Notes under the pieces: model-generated
The model's database searches: none
The model's input: the letters and a program-made list of their open reading frames with translations, nothing else
Told to the model about the DNA's origin: nothing
Made by a program: the position numbers and the translations under genes
Shown: piece after piece, positions 16,986-26,229 of the stretch
Numbering within the stretch: the first letter of the stretch is position 1
How the letters are laid out: every line of letters starts with the position of its first letter
From: Conchocele bisecta
Lineage: Eukaryota > Mollusca > Bivalvia > Lucinida > Thyasiridae
Direction: 5' to 3'
Length of the DNA: 64,000 nucleotides
Assembly: GCA_029237695.1 (NCBI GenBank)
Contig: CM055265.1
Span: forward strand, 219,841,679-219,905,678

Positions 16986-17655
16986 ATGGAGAACGAAGAC
17001 CTATTTTCTTTGTTATTTCAACATCCCTGTAACATTTATATAGCAGGTCCAAGTGGATGTGGAAAAACTGAAATTGTACAAAAGATTATTGATTATCGCA
17101 AAGATTTATTTAATATTGTACCCGAAAAAATAATATGGTGTTACAAAGAATGGCAACACATCTATACTATTATGCAAGAAAATTTCAATTGTCCTCAAAT
17201 TTATTGAAGGTATCCCAGATGATGAAAATGAAATTGTATCCGATGTAACAATTCCACATCTTGTAGTATTTGATGATATGTTAGGAGAAAAAGATGAAGA
17301 AAAAATAAAATTGTGGTTTACAAGAAAAGGTCATCATAGAAATTCAAGTGTAATATATATTACACAAAATATGTTTCAACAAAATAAATCGAGTAGAACT
17401 ATAAGTCTTAATTCTCGTTACATGATTTTATTTAGAAATGAACGTGATGGGTTATAAATTAAAATATTATCACGTCAAATTCAAAGTCCGCACTTAATTT
17501 CAGCCTACAATGATGCTACTTCTCAGGAACATGGTTATTTGTTAATTGATTTTCCATCAAGAATTAAAAAACAATTTCGTTTAAGAAGTGACATTTTTCA
17601 TCGTTGGGTTACAGATAAGGATGTTAGAGGACCTACTATTTATTCTCCAATATAG
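16986..17655 (+). pseudogene. Polinton packaging ATPase (FtsK/HerA-like), broken
   Basis: The N-terminal frame has a Walker A motif, IAGPSGCGKTEIVQK (about residues 19-33). It ends at 17205, and the frame beginning near 17197 continues with Walker B, HLVVFDDMLGE. It then shows an ITQN sensor-like motif, an in-frame TAA at about 17456, and an intact C-terminus to TAG 17655. Family knowledge: this ATPase would pump DNA into the capsid. Two breaks make this copy non-functional unless they are sequence errors. It precedes the small core-protein genes and capsid genes, as in other Polintons. Confidence 0.88.
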
Positions 17656-17697
17656 TAATATAGATATCAGTATTGTACTTTCTATCAAGGTACCAAC

Positions 17698-18060
17698 ATG
17701 GCTTTCTCATACACATCAGGAAATATTATTCATGCTTTAAGAAATTTGAGTGATGAACAACATAAACTTACAAGAGAAATAATATTGAAATCTGGGTTAA
17801 AAGAGATATTGAAATGGTTTTCAGTAGCTGCTCAAAATATAGTTGAAAATAAAATAAAATTACCAAAACAAACAGTGCGTTTTATAGAAAGAAATAAAAA
17901 AGATGTTAAACAATTAGCGGATCCTACAGTTGATGATGATACAAAGAAAAAAATAATATTAAAACCTGGTGGTGGAGGATTTTTAGGTGGTGTAATTATT
18001 AGAAGTTTACTTCGCTGGACAGGTACAAAAAACGTGAAAAATAGAAAACCGAAACGGTGA
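17698..18060 (+). CDS. Polinton conserved small basic protein with Gly-rich tail
   Basis: A 120-residue protein. It has a helical N-terminus, then QLADPTVDDDTKKKIIL and GGGGFLGGVI near the C-terminus. The order 'LAD, lysine-rich strand, GGFL' resembles small virion or core proteins I associate with Polintons, and the protein encoded at 18733-19126 has a similar ending. A frame shifted by one base continues past the stop (GDIDLHELTRLGFVD, 18057-18130), so the C-terminus may be truncated by a frameshift. Confidence 0.65.
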   Translation: MAFSYTSGNIIHALRNLSDEQHKLTREIILKSGLKEILKWFSVAAQNIVENKIKLPKQTVRFIERNKKDVKQLADPTVDDDTKKKIILKPGGGGFLGGVIIRSLLRWTGTKNVKNRKPKR

Positions 18061-18119
18061 TATAGATCTACACGAATTAACAAGACTAGGATTTGTAGAC
18101 ATACTAGACATTGAAGAAA

Positions 18120-18240
18120 ATCTTAAAGATTCATTTTGCTTTTTAGTTGTTTTCTTTTTAGTTGTTTTCTTTTGAGATTTTTTATTTCGTGTTTTCTTTT
18201 GTTTTTTAATTGTTTTCTTTTTAGTTTGTTTTTTGGTTAG
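18120..18240. repeat. T-rich imperfect repeat (TTTTCTTTTTAGTTG units)
   Basis: About five imperfect copies of a 15-17 base T-rich unit. On the minus strand this is an open lysine/threonine/glutamine-rich frame (KKTTKKK repeats). I cannot tell whether it is coding on the minus strand or simple-sequence decay. Confidence 0.5.
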
Positions 18241-18676
18241 TTTTCCCTCATCGACTGGGAAACCTCAGTTCACATCGACACCTATTTCCTTTAGATCACC
18301 ACAATTACCATTTACATCAACTTCTAGCAAATCTGGATCATCATACAATGTATCTTTCCCCAGTAATTCGGGTTCATTTGAGAGACAGCCTCCAAAAAAA
18401 AAGAAGTATAAATATAAACCTGAAATTGAAAATTGGTTTAGACTTGTTAATAAAACAACAAAAGAACATGAAAAACTGTTACAGGAATATAATGCATTGG
18501 ATGAACATCCGATAGCTAGGTTTTCACCGTTAAGAACACCTTTGAGATCTCCTAAGACCAAAGAAGTTGTCAGAAACAAACTTATTCAAAAAGAAAAGGA
18601 AATAAAACATCTAAAAGATTTTGCGTTTAAAAATCCAGAATTAAGAGCAAAAATTAAAAGCTACTTAGCTGTATAA
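18233..18676 (+). CDS. Polinton hypothetical protein, 5' end unclear
   Basis: The frame has no internal Met, and the only start candidates are non-ATG, so the 5' end is probably lost. It is Ser/Pro/Thr-rich at first (SFPSSTGKPQFTSTPISF), then has a basic patch (PPKKKKYKYK), a charged helical part (KEHEKLLQEYNALDEHPIAR) and a helical C-terminus ending YLAV. It lies in the structural-gene block and could be a core or scaffold protein, but no family is recognised. Confidence 0.45.
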   Translation: MVSFPSSTGKPQFTSTPISFRSPQLPFTSTSSKSGSSYNVSFPSNSGSFERQPPKKKKYKYKPEIENWFRLVNKTTKEHEKLLQEYNALDEHPIARFSPLRTPLRSPKTKEVVRNKLIQKEKEIKHLKDFAFKNPELRAKIKSYLAV

Positions 18677-18732
18677 AATACAGTTATTAATTAATTTTGT
18701 ATCATTCAATATAAAGTATTGTTAGTATAAAG

Positions 18733-19126
18733 ATGGGTAAGGTCAAGAATAAAACCAGTAAAAAGAAACCATTAATTAAAAAACATGGTGCTATGCTTTT
18801 GGCTATAGCTAATGAACCTAAAAAATATCGTGAAAAATTAATAAAAAATTCATATAATTAAGTGTATTTGCGAATGTTGTCACAATCTCTTAAAAGGCAT
18901 TGTCACACTTACATCTGATCAGAAACATAAATTGTATCCTAAGCGTAATCATCTCAGACAACTTGTATCAAAATCAATTTCAATTAAGAAAAAGAAAAAT
19001 ATTATAAATCAGACAGGAGGTATTTTACAATTTTTACTTCTATTATTACCATTAATAGGTAAAGCTGTTCTAGGTGGCGCACTTGGTGTTGGTGCGCGAG
19101 CAGGTATTCGAGCTCTAGTTAAATAA
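18733..19126 (+). pseudogene. Polinton conserved CxCxxC / Gly-rich C-terminal protein, frameshifted
   Basis: The first frame (18733-18861) encodes LIKKHGAMLLAIANEPKKYR. The second frame (open from about 18850 to TAA 19126) encodes CICECCHNLLKGIVTLTSDQ, a lysine-rich helix (ISIKKKKNIINQTGG) and a hydrophobic Gly/Ala-rich tail (LLPLIGKAVLGGALGVG). The frame shifts near 18855. The helical lysine-rich stretch followed by GG and a hydrophobic tail parallels 17698-18060. I regard it as a known but uncharacterised Polinton gene. Confidence 0.65.
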
Positions 19127-19795
19127 TGTCAGTCCGGAAAATGGCACTTGTTCCTTTTCATTTACTGGAAGAAATGAATAAATGGAAAATAGAACAAAGT
19201 CAAAAACCTCAACTTTCACCGGATCCACAAATTACAAATACAGCTAAACTTCAAAAAAAATTATCTAACCTTTTATAAAGAACAGATTTATCGGAAAGTG
19301 AAAAGGTAAGACAGCACGGAGAAATTACATTACCTAAACTTCAGAAAAAATTATTTAAAAAAGTTTTAGAACCTCAACATGTTACAGTAAATGAAAGTAC
19401 AAAAAGACCACTTAATGATAGGATTTTACAAAGTATACCAAAAACAATGCAAAGAAAGGCAGGAGAAACTTCTTTTAAGCATGCTGAAAGATAACCCAAA
19501 AATCAGTTGGGATGAAAATGGTTTAGTATCATATAAAGGAAAACTTATAAGGGGGTCAAATATTATTGATTTAGTTAATGACACTTTACGTCAAAGAAAA
19601 GGATTTAACCCCAGAGGCTGGGAGACATTCAGTACAGCTTTACAGGAACTCAATATACCACAAGACGTAGTTGGTAATAGACAACGATGGAACTGGATGC
19701 ATAAATATCAAACTGATACATCTGACATTGAGTCAGATTCAATATTTAGTACACCTAAAACAGTAATGAAATTTCAGTCACCCCAACTGGTATAA
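19126..19795 (+). pseudogene. Polinton conserved protein of unknown function, two breaks
   Basis: ATG at 19126 overlaps the stop of the previous gene (TAATG). The frame reads MSVRKMALVPFHLLEEMNKW, meets in-frame TAA at 19276, continues to about 19470, then changes frame into the open frame ending at 19795. The C-terminal part (ISWDENGLVSYKGKLIRGSN, GFNPRGWETFSTALQELNIP) is the best conserved. I associate the 'GSNI..L..D, PxGW..F...L...NIP' pattern with a widespread Polinton gene next to the integrase. Biochemical role unknown. Confidence 0.62.
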
Positions 19796-19826
19796 AAAGA
19801 AAGTCTGTTTCAACATATCTTAAAAA

Positions 19827-20932
19827 ATGGGAGCCTTATTAAAGCATAAAGAGAAGAAACTTAATTCATTACTAAAGAAAATATATTATGATCCAAAAAG
19901 TTCAATTGCCTACACAAGTGCAAAACACTTGTATGATTCAATTAAACGAATAAACACATTTTCAGATGTTAGATTAAAACATATACAAGAATGGTTGAGT
20001 AGACAGAAAACATATACACTTCATAAACAAATTCAAAGACGTTTTACACGTCGTAAGACAATAGTAGGAGGTATCGATCAACAATGGCAGGCTGATTTGG
20101 CAGATATGCAACAATTCTCAGGTGAAAATGAGAATCAAAGATATCTATTGTGTGTAATAGATGTATTTTCAAAATATGCATGGGTCATACCCCTTCCTAA
20201 CAAAACGGGGAAAAAATTGATTAACGCGTTTGCTTTGATACTAAAAACATCAAAACGCAAGCCACGTTCTTTACAAAGCGATAAAAAGGAACGGAATTTA
20301 AAAATAAAGAATTTCAACATTTCTTGAAATCTAAGCACATTCATTTTTTCACAAACGAAAACCCTGAAACTAAAGCAAGTATAGTTGAACGATTTCAAAG
20401 AACTTTAAAAACACGTATGTGGAAATATTTCACATATCATCAAACTAGAAAATATATTGATATTTTACAAAATATTGTTGATGGATACAACCGAACATAC
20501 CATCGTAGTATTAAGATGGCCCCAATTTCTGTCAATACCTCAAATGAAATTGAGGTTACACATGCATTGTATGGAATGAAACAAGCTATTTCAACCAAAA
20601 ACAAATTACATGTCGGTGATTTAGTTCGTATTAATAAAACAAAATGAACATTTGAAAAGGGTTATCTACCAAACTGGACGAAAGAATTATTTGAAATATT
20701 TCATATTAATAAAAGTTTACCACCAACTTACAAAATTGAAGATCTTGATGGTGAAAAAATAATGGGTACATTTTATGGAAAGGAAATTCAAGGTATAAAA
20801 GATGATGAAATATATGAAATTGAATCAGTTATTGCTCGACGTACAAGACGTGTAGGTAATAAAACAATCAAGGAAACTAAAGTTCGTTGGATGGGTTATC
20901 CGTCAAAGTTTGATAGTTGGATTTCAACATGA
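19827..20932 (+). pseudogene. Polinton retroviral-type integrase with chromodomain, broken
   Basis: The frame from ATG 19827 has an HTH/zinc-like N-terminal region, then the catalytic core. The first Asp is in WQADLADMQ (residue 90), then LLCVIDVFSKYAWVIPL, and the second Asp is in LQSDK (about 152). The frame changes near 20290. The next frame holds the catalytic Glu (SIVERFQRTLKTRMWKYF), then an in-frame TGA at 20645-20647, and the C-terminus to 20932. The end is a chromodomain (YEIESVIARR, KVRWMGYPSKFDSWI). Family knowledge: it inserts the element, giving the 6-bp duplication seen here. Confidence 0.93.
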
Positions 20933-21249
20933 AACATAATATGAATGAACAAGATATAATTGAAAACGGAAAAATAGAAAAACAAGAGTTTTCATTTTGT
21001 GGTAAACGAATACCAAAAAATCAATTTCAATATATTTCTCAAGTAATTATAATATATGCAATTGTTACAACAGCCATCATTCATTTAAGTATCCAAAGTC
21101 CTAATCGTGAATTGTGGCTCGTTCTTTTAAGTAGTTCTCTTGGATACATTTTACCAAGTCCCGGGTTAAAATTTACCAAAAACCACCGACAGGCTTCGAT
21201 TTTACAGACGGTAAAAAATGAATTCATTTTACGTAACCTTACGGAGTGA
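20929..21249 (+). CDS. Polinton conserved two-helix membrane protein
   Basis: ATG 20929 overlaps the integrase stop (ATGA). A 106-residue protein with a basic N-terminus (KRIPKNQFQYIS), a first transmembrane helix (VIIIYAIVTTAIIHLSI, about residues 38-55) and a second hydrophobic segment (LWLVLLSSSLGYILPSPG, about 62-80). The order 'TM, ELW..LLSS..GY.LP.P' is a pattern I associate with a conserved small Polinton/adintovirus membrane protein. It overlaps the start of the minor capsid gene. Confidence 0.65.
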   Translation: MKHNMNEQDIIENGKIEKQEFSFCGKRIPKNQFQYISQVIIIYAIVTTAIIHLSIQSPNRELWLVLLSSSLGYILPSPGLKFTKNHRQASILQTVKNEFILRNLTE

Positions 21250-22116
21250 TAGTTCTATGGATATTTTATCCATCAAATATACAATGATGTTTCAAAGTTA
21301 AATTACCCTCGAACAGTTCGTATCGATAAAGAAAACTGGGAAATAGCATTAACGGAATTAATTATTCCTTCACAGTTTTTAAATATCAGCAAAGACGAAA
21401 CAGAATTTAATATTATAACAAAAGATTTATCTTTCTACTCGGATGTTTCAGAAATAAAAAATAAAAAATTTGATATAAATGAGATAGGGTTTGGTGAAGA
21501 TGGTACTCCTGTTAAATGGATTATCAATTTTAATTTTCAACCTGGATCCTATTCATCAATAGTTCATGTATTGGAAACAATTGATAATATCATTCAAGAT
21601 TCTTTTGGCGATATTTTTAAAAAAATCAAGCAAGCGATTAACGTTTCATATTCTCCGGGTATGAAACGTTCAAAATTTAGTTTCCATAAAATTCGCAAAA
21701 CAGGAATTAAATTTAACCATACATTGTTTTTGAAGTTAGGTGGAGATCCAAAGTTAGTAAACGATACATTTTTTGCAAACAGTAATGCAAATGATTTTTT
21801 TCCCCATTTGTAAAATTTAAATGAGGGGTTTAATCATTTGTTTATTTACTCTGATATTGTTGAATATTCGATTGTAGGACATATTCAAGCTCCGATTTTA
21901 AGAGTTGTACCATTCAAAACATCAAATTCAATTGAAAATGATATAGGTAGTCAACATATTAACCATGAATTTTTAAACTTACATTATATGCCTATATCAA
22001 AATCTGAATTTGATACAATTCATATAAATATAAGAGGAGATTTTGGCAATCCTGTTCATTTTGTTCTTGGAAAGTCTATGGTGAAGTTACATTTTAGGAA
22101 AAGAAAAATAGATTGA
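21218..22116 (+). pseudogene. Polinton minor capsid (penton) protein, broken
   Basis: ATG 21218 lies inside the end of the membrane protein gene and reads MNSFYVTLRSDSSM. The frame shifts near 21255 in a T-run. The main frame carries WEIALTELIIPSQFLNI and an in-frame TAA at 21811-21813, then IYSDIVEYSIVGHIQAPIL and FDTIHINIRGDFGNPVHF. This jelly-roll protein forms capsid vertices in Polinton-type virions. Its motifs parallel the shorter protein at 5004-5528 in the flanking cassette. Confidence 0.88.
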
Positions 22117-22118
22117 AA

Positions 22119-22520
22119 ATGCATCCTGTATATCGAGGAGTTACACGTCAGTATGGGGCAGGTTTAGGATCCTTGTTCAAATCTGCAATTAGAACCGTTT
22201 CTCCAATTATAAAACCAATAATAAAAACTGGAGTAAATTCTTTTAAAAATGAAGGAATGAAACAATGAATAGGTTTAGCTCAAGATATTTTTCTTCAACA
22301 CAAAAATCCAAAGGATGTAATTATTTCACGAGGTAAACAAACAATGAATTCACTAGGAAAATCATTTTTGAAGAAATTAGGTATAAAAACAAAGAAAAAT
22401 AAAAGGAAACATAAGTCGCGTTCAATACATCGAAGAGTTAAGGTCCATAAATCAAGTAACAATCAAAAAGGTATAAAAAGGAGAAAAATATCTAACAGAA
22501 ATTTAGATATTTTTGACTAA
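22119..22520 (+). pseudogene. Polinton conserved YRG-type small protein, internal stop
   Basis: ATG 22119 follows two bases after the minor capsid stop. The frame begins MHPVYRGVTRQYGAGLGSLF, with an amphipathic hydrophobic segment (SAIRTVSPIIKPIIKTGV), an in-frame TGA at 22266-22268, then a very basic C-terminus (KKLGIKTKKNKRKHKSRS). An N-terminal amphipathic helix plus basic tail resembles adenovirus-type membrane-lytic or cement proteins, and a homologue of unknown name usually sits between the capsid genes in Polintons. The role is inferred. Confidence 0.62.
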
Positions 22521-22528
22521 AATAAAAA

Positions 22529-23834
22529 ATGATGCAAAACGGTTCTTGTGAATGTAAGAAGACTGAGTTGGATGTTCAATCAGTACCTCCAACCATGACT
22601 GCTATGCATGAAAGTCAGTGGATTGAACATTTTCCGATTTCCTCTCTCAACAATAATGCTCCAATAGAATTTGTAATTCCACCACACAGATAAATGGACA
22701 GATTTATCTCAATCTTACATGTATTTGAAATTGAAAATTTTAAAAACAGATAATACTGTATTAGACGCAGATGATAATATTGCTCCAGTTAACAATTTCT
22801 TTCATAGTATCTTCAGTAACATTGATTTATATCTAAACAATAAACTGATAACAAATAATTCTGATACATATCCTTTTAGGGCATATTTAGAAAATCTTTT
22901 GTCATATAACGCTGAATGTAAATCAACACAATTAGCGGCTAGTGAAATGTGGTTGACAGATACAGCCGGTAAATATGAGATTGTTGACATTGCAGGTGCA
23001 AATTTAGGTCTTAACAAGAGGAATTCATTTATTTCTGGGAGTAAAGTAATCGAACTTCAAGCACGCTTGCATTTGGATTTATTTTTACAAGAAAAATATT
23101 TACCCAATGGAATTGAAATTAGAATAAGACTCAATAGAGCATCGTCAAAGTTTTGTTTAATAGGCGGCACTGGCGCACCAGATGTAAAAATAGATTTTGA
23201 AAATGTTAGTTTCAATGTAAGAACTGTTGAGCTATTACCTGCTGTGTCCAATGACATGAACAGACTCATAGCTCAAAATAATATGAAAATTCCTATACGT
23301 AGAGTAGAAGTCAAAACATTCACAATTGCAACTGGAATGCGCTCAAAAATAGAAGATCATCTTTTTCAGGGGCAATTACCAAAACGGATATTCATTGGTA
23401 TGGTTGATAATGCTAGTTTCAATGGGGAATACGCAAAAAATCCATTCAATTTTCATCATTTTAATCTATCAAAAATTGATGTAAATTGTAATGGTCATGG
23501 TATTTTCAACCGTCCATTTGAGCCGGATTTTGAACATAAATTATGTCTTAAATCATACATGTCTTTGTATCAAGCTGTGTCTTCACTAGGTCAAAACAAA
23601 TCATTTGATATTACTAGAGATGAATATGTAAATGGATATTGTTTGTGGGGATATGACTTGACACCTGACCAGGGCAGCGAAGAGGGGCACCTACACCCTA
23701 TAAGAACTGGAAATCTACGACTTGAACTTCAGTTTGCCAGAGAACTTGAAAAAGTCATCAATGTCATAGTGTTCTCAGAGTTTGATAACCAGATTGAAAT
23801 AAATAGTCTTCGTGAAGTGATCACCGACTATTAA
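22529..23834 (+). pseudogene. Polinton double jelly-roll major capsid protein, 5' frameshift
   Basis: ATG 22529 starts a 54-codon frame (TAMHESQWIEHFPISSL) that closes at 22691. The main frame (open across about 22680, first ATG 22719) runs 371 codons to TAA 23834. It includes FFHSIFSNIDLYLNNKLI, NSDTYPFRAYLENLLSYNAE, IELQARLHLDLFLQEKYLPN and LPKRIFIGMVDNASFNGEY. These match the double jelly-roll major capsid fold of Polintons and related viruses. One break near 22685 separates the N-terminal 50 residues. The rest is uninterrupted. Confidence 0.92.
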
Positions 23835-23846
23835 TATTGGACAATT

Positions 23847-24481
23847 ATGAACAAAACAAATCCTAAAAGTAACGTATTGGTGAAATCAACATCCAAAGAT
23901 GGAAACCATCGAATTACAGTATATTCGGATCGAGAAATATGGCTGAAGAGACTAAAAGGAATAGTATGCCAAAAGACAAGCTACCAAATCACAGACCATT
24001 AGACGTCCAAGCGTACATAATCAACACGGATAATTCTGATCAACCTGGAAAACATTGGATAGCTATTGTATTCGGGCAGAAGAATGAAGCCATCTACTTT
24101 GACTCCTATGGGTTACCACCACTACACGCAGAAATATTGTCTTTCTTGACAAACAATTCTAAGAAATGGACATTTAACAAACAGAGACTACAAAGTGTAT
24201 TCAGTACAACATGTGGAAAATACTGTGTGTTTGTGTTGATTGCGATTGCAAGAGGAAATACTCTGCGTCTCTGTATTCAACAAACATTCAGTTCATCAAA
24301 TTACTTCAAGAATGATAGGACTATAACGATCTGGTTCAAACATCACTTCGGAACACTCTACGAAGGACCTCAACAAAGTTCAACATCTGTCGGGTGTCAA
24401 TGTTGTAAACCACAACAATATCATCATGCCATGTCTTTGCATTTTCCAAAAATACTTCATGTTACAAATATGTTAACATAA
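23847..24481 (+). CDS. Polinton adenain-like (Ulp1-type) cysteine protease
   Basis: The main frame begins at 23939. An ATG at 23847 opens an overlapping frame (LVKSTSKDGNHRITVYSDRE) that may be the true N-terminus joined by a frame break near 23950. Catalytic residues in the main frame: His39 (GKHWIAIVF), Asp55 (YFDSYG), Gln85 (LQS) and Cys92 (TTCGKYC), the order used by adenovirus maturation protease. Family knowledge: it cleaves capsid precursors. The gene runs into the AATAAA module in the right terminal repeat. Confidence 0.88.
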
Positions 24482-24538
24482 TATTGCATGCACTTTTGTA
24501 AAGATCAAATATGAATATCATATCTGGTCTATAATTCC

Positions 24539-24577
24539 ATGTTGTAAATATGTTATTGTTCAATAAAATATTATTAA
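24539..24577 (+). terminator. shared AATAAA 3'-end module of the protease gene
   Basis: ATGTTGTAAATATGTTATTG to TTCAATAAAATATTATT, with AATAAA at 24562-24567. It mirrors the module at 7644-7682 because both are inside the terminal repeats. Confidence 0.85.
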
Positions 24578-25168
24578 AACATTACATATCTCGTATTCAA
24601 TTTTCCCCCATAAATCGAAAAATACCAATATATTGATTTACAATCAATATTTATTTTCATCAACTTATGTCAATATTAGAGTTGTCAGAAGTGGATGAAA
24701 ATTATTTCTAGGACATTTTCATATGTATTTGATAATATTGGAGTTGTCAAAAATATTTGAAAATTATATGGAGGAAAACAGTACACCCCTAAATGTTCAG
24801 GGTGGTACTATAGCGTGATACAAGAAGTTTCCATCCTCGGCTAAAATTCACGAATAAAATAAGTTACCACCCGGATACAATTCACGAATCTCCATCAAAA
24901 TGCTTCAGGGGTGCCACTATGGCGTGGTTTTATACCACTATAGAGTAATACAAGAAGTTACCACCCCTGATAATGGGAGTAATAAGGGGTGCCACCTATG
25001 GCGTGTTTTGTTTTTTTGGCCACTATGGCGTGTTTTTTTTTAACATGCGTTTTTTACATAGACAATTTTACCCTTACACCGGTTGTCTATGAAAAAACGC
25101 ATGTTAAAAAAAACCACGCCATAGTGGCAAAAAAAACAAAACACGCCATAGTGGCACCCATTACTACT
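24540..25168 (-). repeat. Polinton right terminal inverted repeat
   Basis: About 630 bp, inverted relative to 6531-7682 and lacking the left-only 540-bp block. The inner edge contains the AATAAA module of the protease gene, so the 3' ends of the outermost genes on both sides lie inside the repeat. Confidence 0.92.
24978..25168. repeat. nested terminal palindrome, right end
   Basis: Mirror image of 6531-6720, with the same outer pairing (AGTAATAAGGGGTGCCAC with GTGGCACCCATTACTACT) and inner hairpin (TTGTCTATG with CATAGACAA around CCGGTGTAAGGG on the opposite strand). Confidence 0.85.
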
Positions 25169-25174
25169 CTCGCC
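25169..25174. repeat. target site duplication, right (CTCGCC)
   Basis: Direct repeat of 6525-6530, immediately outside the right terminal inverted repeat. Confidence 0.93.
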
Positions 25175-25320
25175 CGCCTCGGGACGTAATATGCTTGTTC
25201 ACGTGTCTGCAGCAGCAGACCCCGTCGCCATACTGCCCAAGCGCCATAATTCCGTTGGCGCCACCTTACGAAGCATACAACTTTCGGGCAAGATTTGTTT
25301 CGCACTAGAATGTTTGTAGT
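25169..25320. other. right-hand continuation of virus-like cassette copy 2
   Basis: The bases after the Polinton (CGCCTCGGGACGTAATATGC and onward) align with copy 1 at 2030-2060. Past the CAG tract, ACCTTACGAAGCATA aligns with 2671-2685. The two flanks of the Polinton therefore join in copy 1, which serves as an unoccupied paralogous site. Confidence 0.85.
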
Positions 25321-25429
25321 CGCAGCGCCACTTGTGCATCGCCCGACTTGCGCTCGGGGCGATCCGCTTGGCCGGCGATGGGCGTGACCCGTCCCTTGCA
25401 GTTTTGCTCATGCTGTAATTCGCAAGCGG

Positions 25430-25680
25430 TATGGGTGCTGGTGGGGTGGGGGTGGGTGCGGACTCCAAGGGGTGAAGTGGTCCAGATGTTTGTCATAGGT
25501 GGTCCAGGCCCCGAGCGATGCAGTAGTATATCCAGACCCCGGGTAGTGTAACCAAGGTTGAGTCTGGTGTATTGCGTGGGGTGTGGCCCGCCCCGTGGGG
25601 GTGGGGGCGGGCTCCATGGGGTTAAGTGGTCCAGTCCAGCAGGTGAGGTGGTCCAGTCCCAGCCTTTCTATTACTACTGT
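25430..25680. repeat. G-rich GGGGTGAAGTGGTCCAG minisatellite remnants
   Basis: The unit GGGGT(G/T)AAGTGGTCCAG recurs at 25468, 25618 and with variants at 25646, inside a GC-rich stretch. No gene is supported, although both strands are open for long distances because of composition. Confidence 0.5.
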
Positions 25681-25748
25681 ATCACATGCCCAAATGCACC
25701 TATCATCCACTGTCCACCCACCATAAATACCCTCCCTATCTCCCGCAG

Positions 25749-25888
25749 TGATGTTGACGTTTTGCTGCCATGAGTACGTCGTGTGTGACATCTCCACACG
25801 CCAGGGCGACTGTTGTCTGATGCCCTGGTGTGTGCCCGACGCATTGCTCGCCATGCGAACCAGGATCAGGACCCTAGGTGGTATCCAG
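25749..25888 (+). CDS. PLAC8/cornifelin-like gene, penultimate exon
   Basis: A pyrimidine-rich tract and CCCGCAG acceptor end at 25748, and a CAG|GTGAGT donor follows 25888. The exon encodes MLTFCCHEYVVCD, GDCCLMPWCVPDALLAM and RTRIRTLGGIQ, and ends in phase 0. The Cys pairs, the LxxLRTK/RLRxxxxIQ-type stretch and the smooth join to the exon at 28889 fit the PLAC8 (cysteine-rich, cornifelin/onzin) domain. These are small membrane-associated proteins with varied roles, including metal handling and growth control. Upstream exons with the first Cys cluster are not found in the window. The virus-like cassette and Polinton lie within 500 bp upstream. Confidence 0.8.
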
Positions 25889-25921
25889 GTGAGTCCCTTC
25901 CGCGCCCGTTCGTCCGTACAC

Positions 25922-26222
25922 CAGGCCCGGTTGCTCAAAACCTATGTTAGCTTAACGGACTATTAATACTTTCACCCCTAAGTAACTGGAATGTATTTTG
26001 ATATGTTCATTTTGCAACCAAGCCAACCGTCACAAAACGATTTTCAGACTAGTCGATTTATGAAAATGGGATGTTCTCAAAAAATGCGGTTCCCAGCAGG
26101 CTCATCTGGATCTGCACTGTTTGCAAATGTCACTATAGCGGACTTTCGGGTTCAAAGGGTGAAATCCTTAACAGCGTACACCAGTCCGATAAGCTAACAG
26201 AGGTTTAGAGCAACCGGGCCTG
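25922..26222. mobile_element. fold-back MITE, termini CAGGCCCGGTTGCTCAAA
   Basis: The left arm CAGGCCCGGTTGCTC...TTAGCTTAACGGAC is the inverse of GTCCGATAAGCTAA...GAGCAACCGGGCCTG at the right. The interior (25967-26160) is shared with 29131-29350 (CACCCCTAAGTAACTGGA, ACGATTTTCAGACTAGT). Another arm-like piece follows at 26232-26272. Confidence 0.7.
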
Positions 26223-26229
26223 TTTAGGA

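Larger units (their letters stand above)
6531..25168. mobile_element. complete Polinton/Maverick DNA transposon (18,638 bp)
   Basis: The termini AGTAGTAATGGGTGCCAC and its inverted copy are flanked by the perfect 6-bp direct repeat CTCGCC (6525-6530 and 25169-25174). A 5'-AG end and a 6-bp duplication are known Polinton hallmarks. Inside are a protein-primed DNA polymerase B, chromodomain integrase, packaging ATPase, major and minor capsid proteins and adenain-like protease, which is the standard Polinton/adintovirus set. Genes from 6.9 to 13.4 kb run mostly on the minus strand, and those from 15 to 24.5 kb on the plus strand. The polymerase is intact. The integrase, ATPase, both capsid genes and several small genes are interrupted, so this copy is probably not autonomous unless the breaks are sequencing errors. 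Confidence 0.97.

Noticed and set aside
8578..22268. Alternative genetic code or selenocysteine recoding at internal TGA
   Set aside because: TAA stops occur in the same way and the intact polymerase uses the standard code; no selenocysteine element was seen.
25408..25938. 176-residue minus-strand frame
   Set aside because: It lies antisense to the PLAC8 exon and crosses G-rich minisatellite sequence; no domain.
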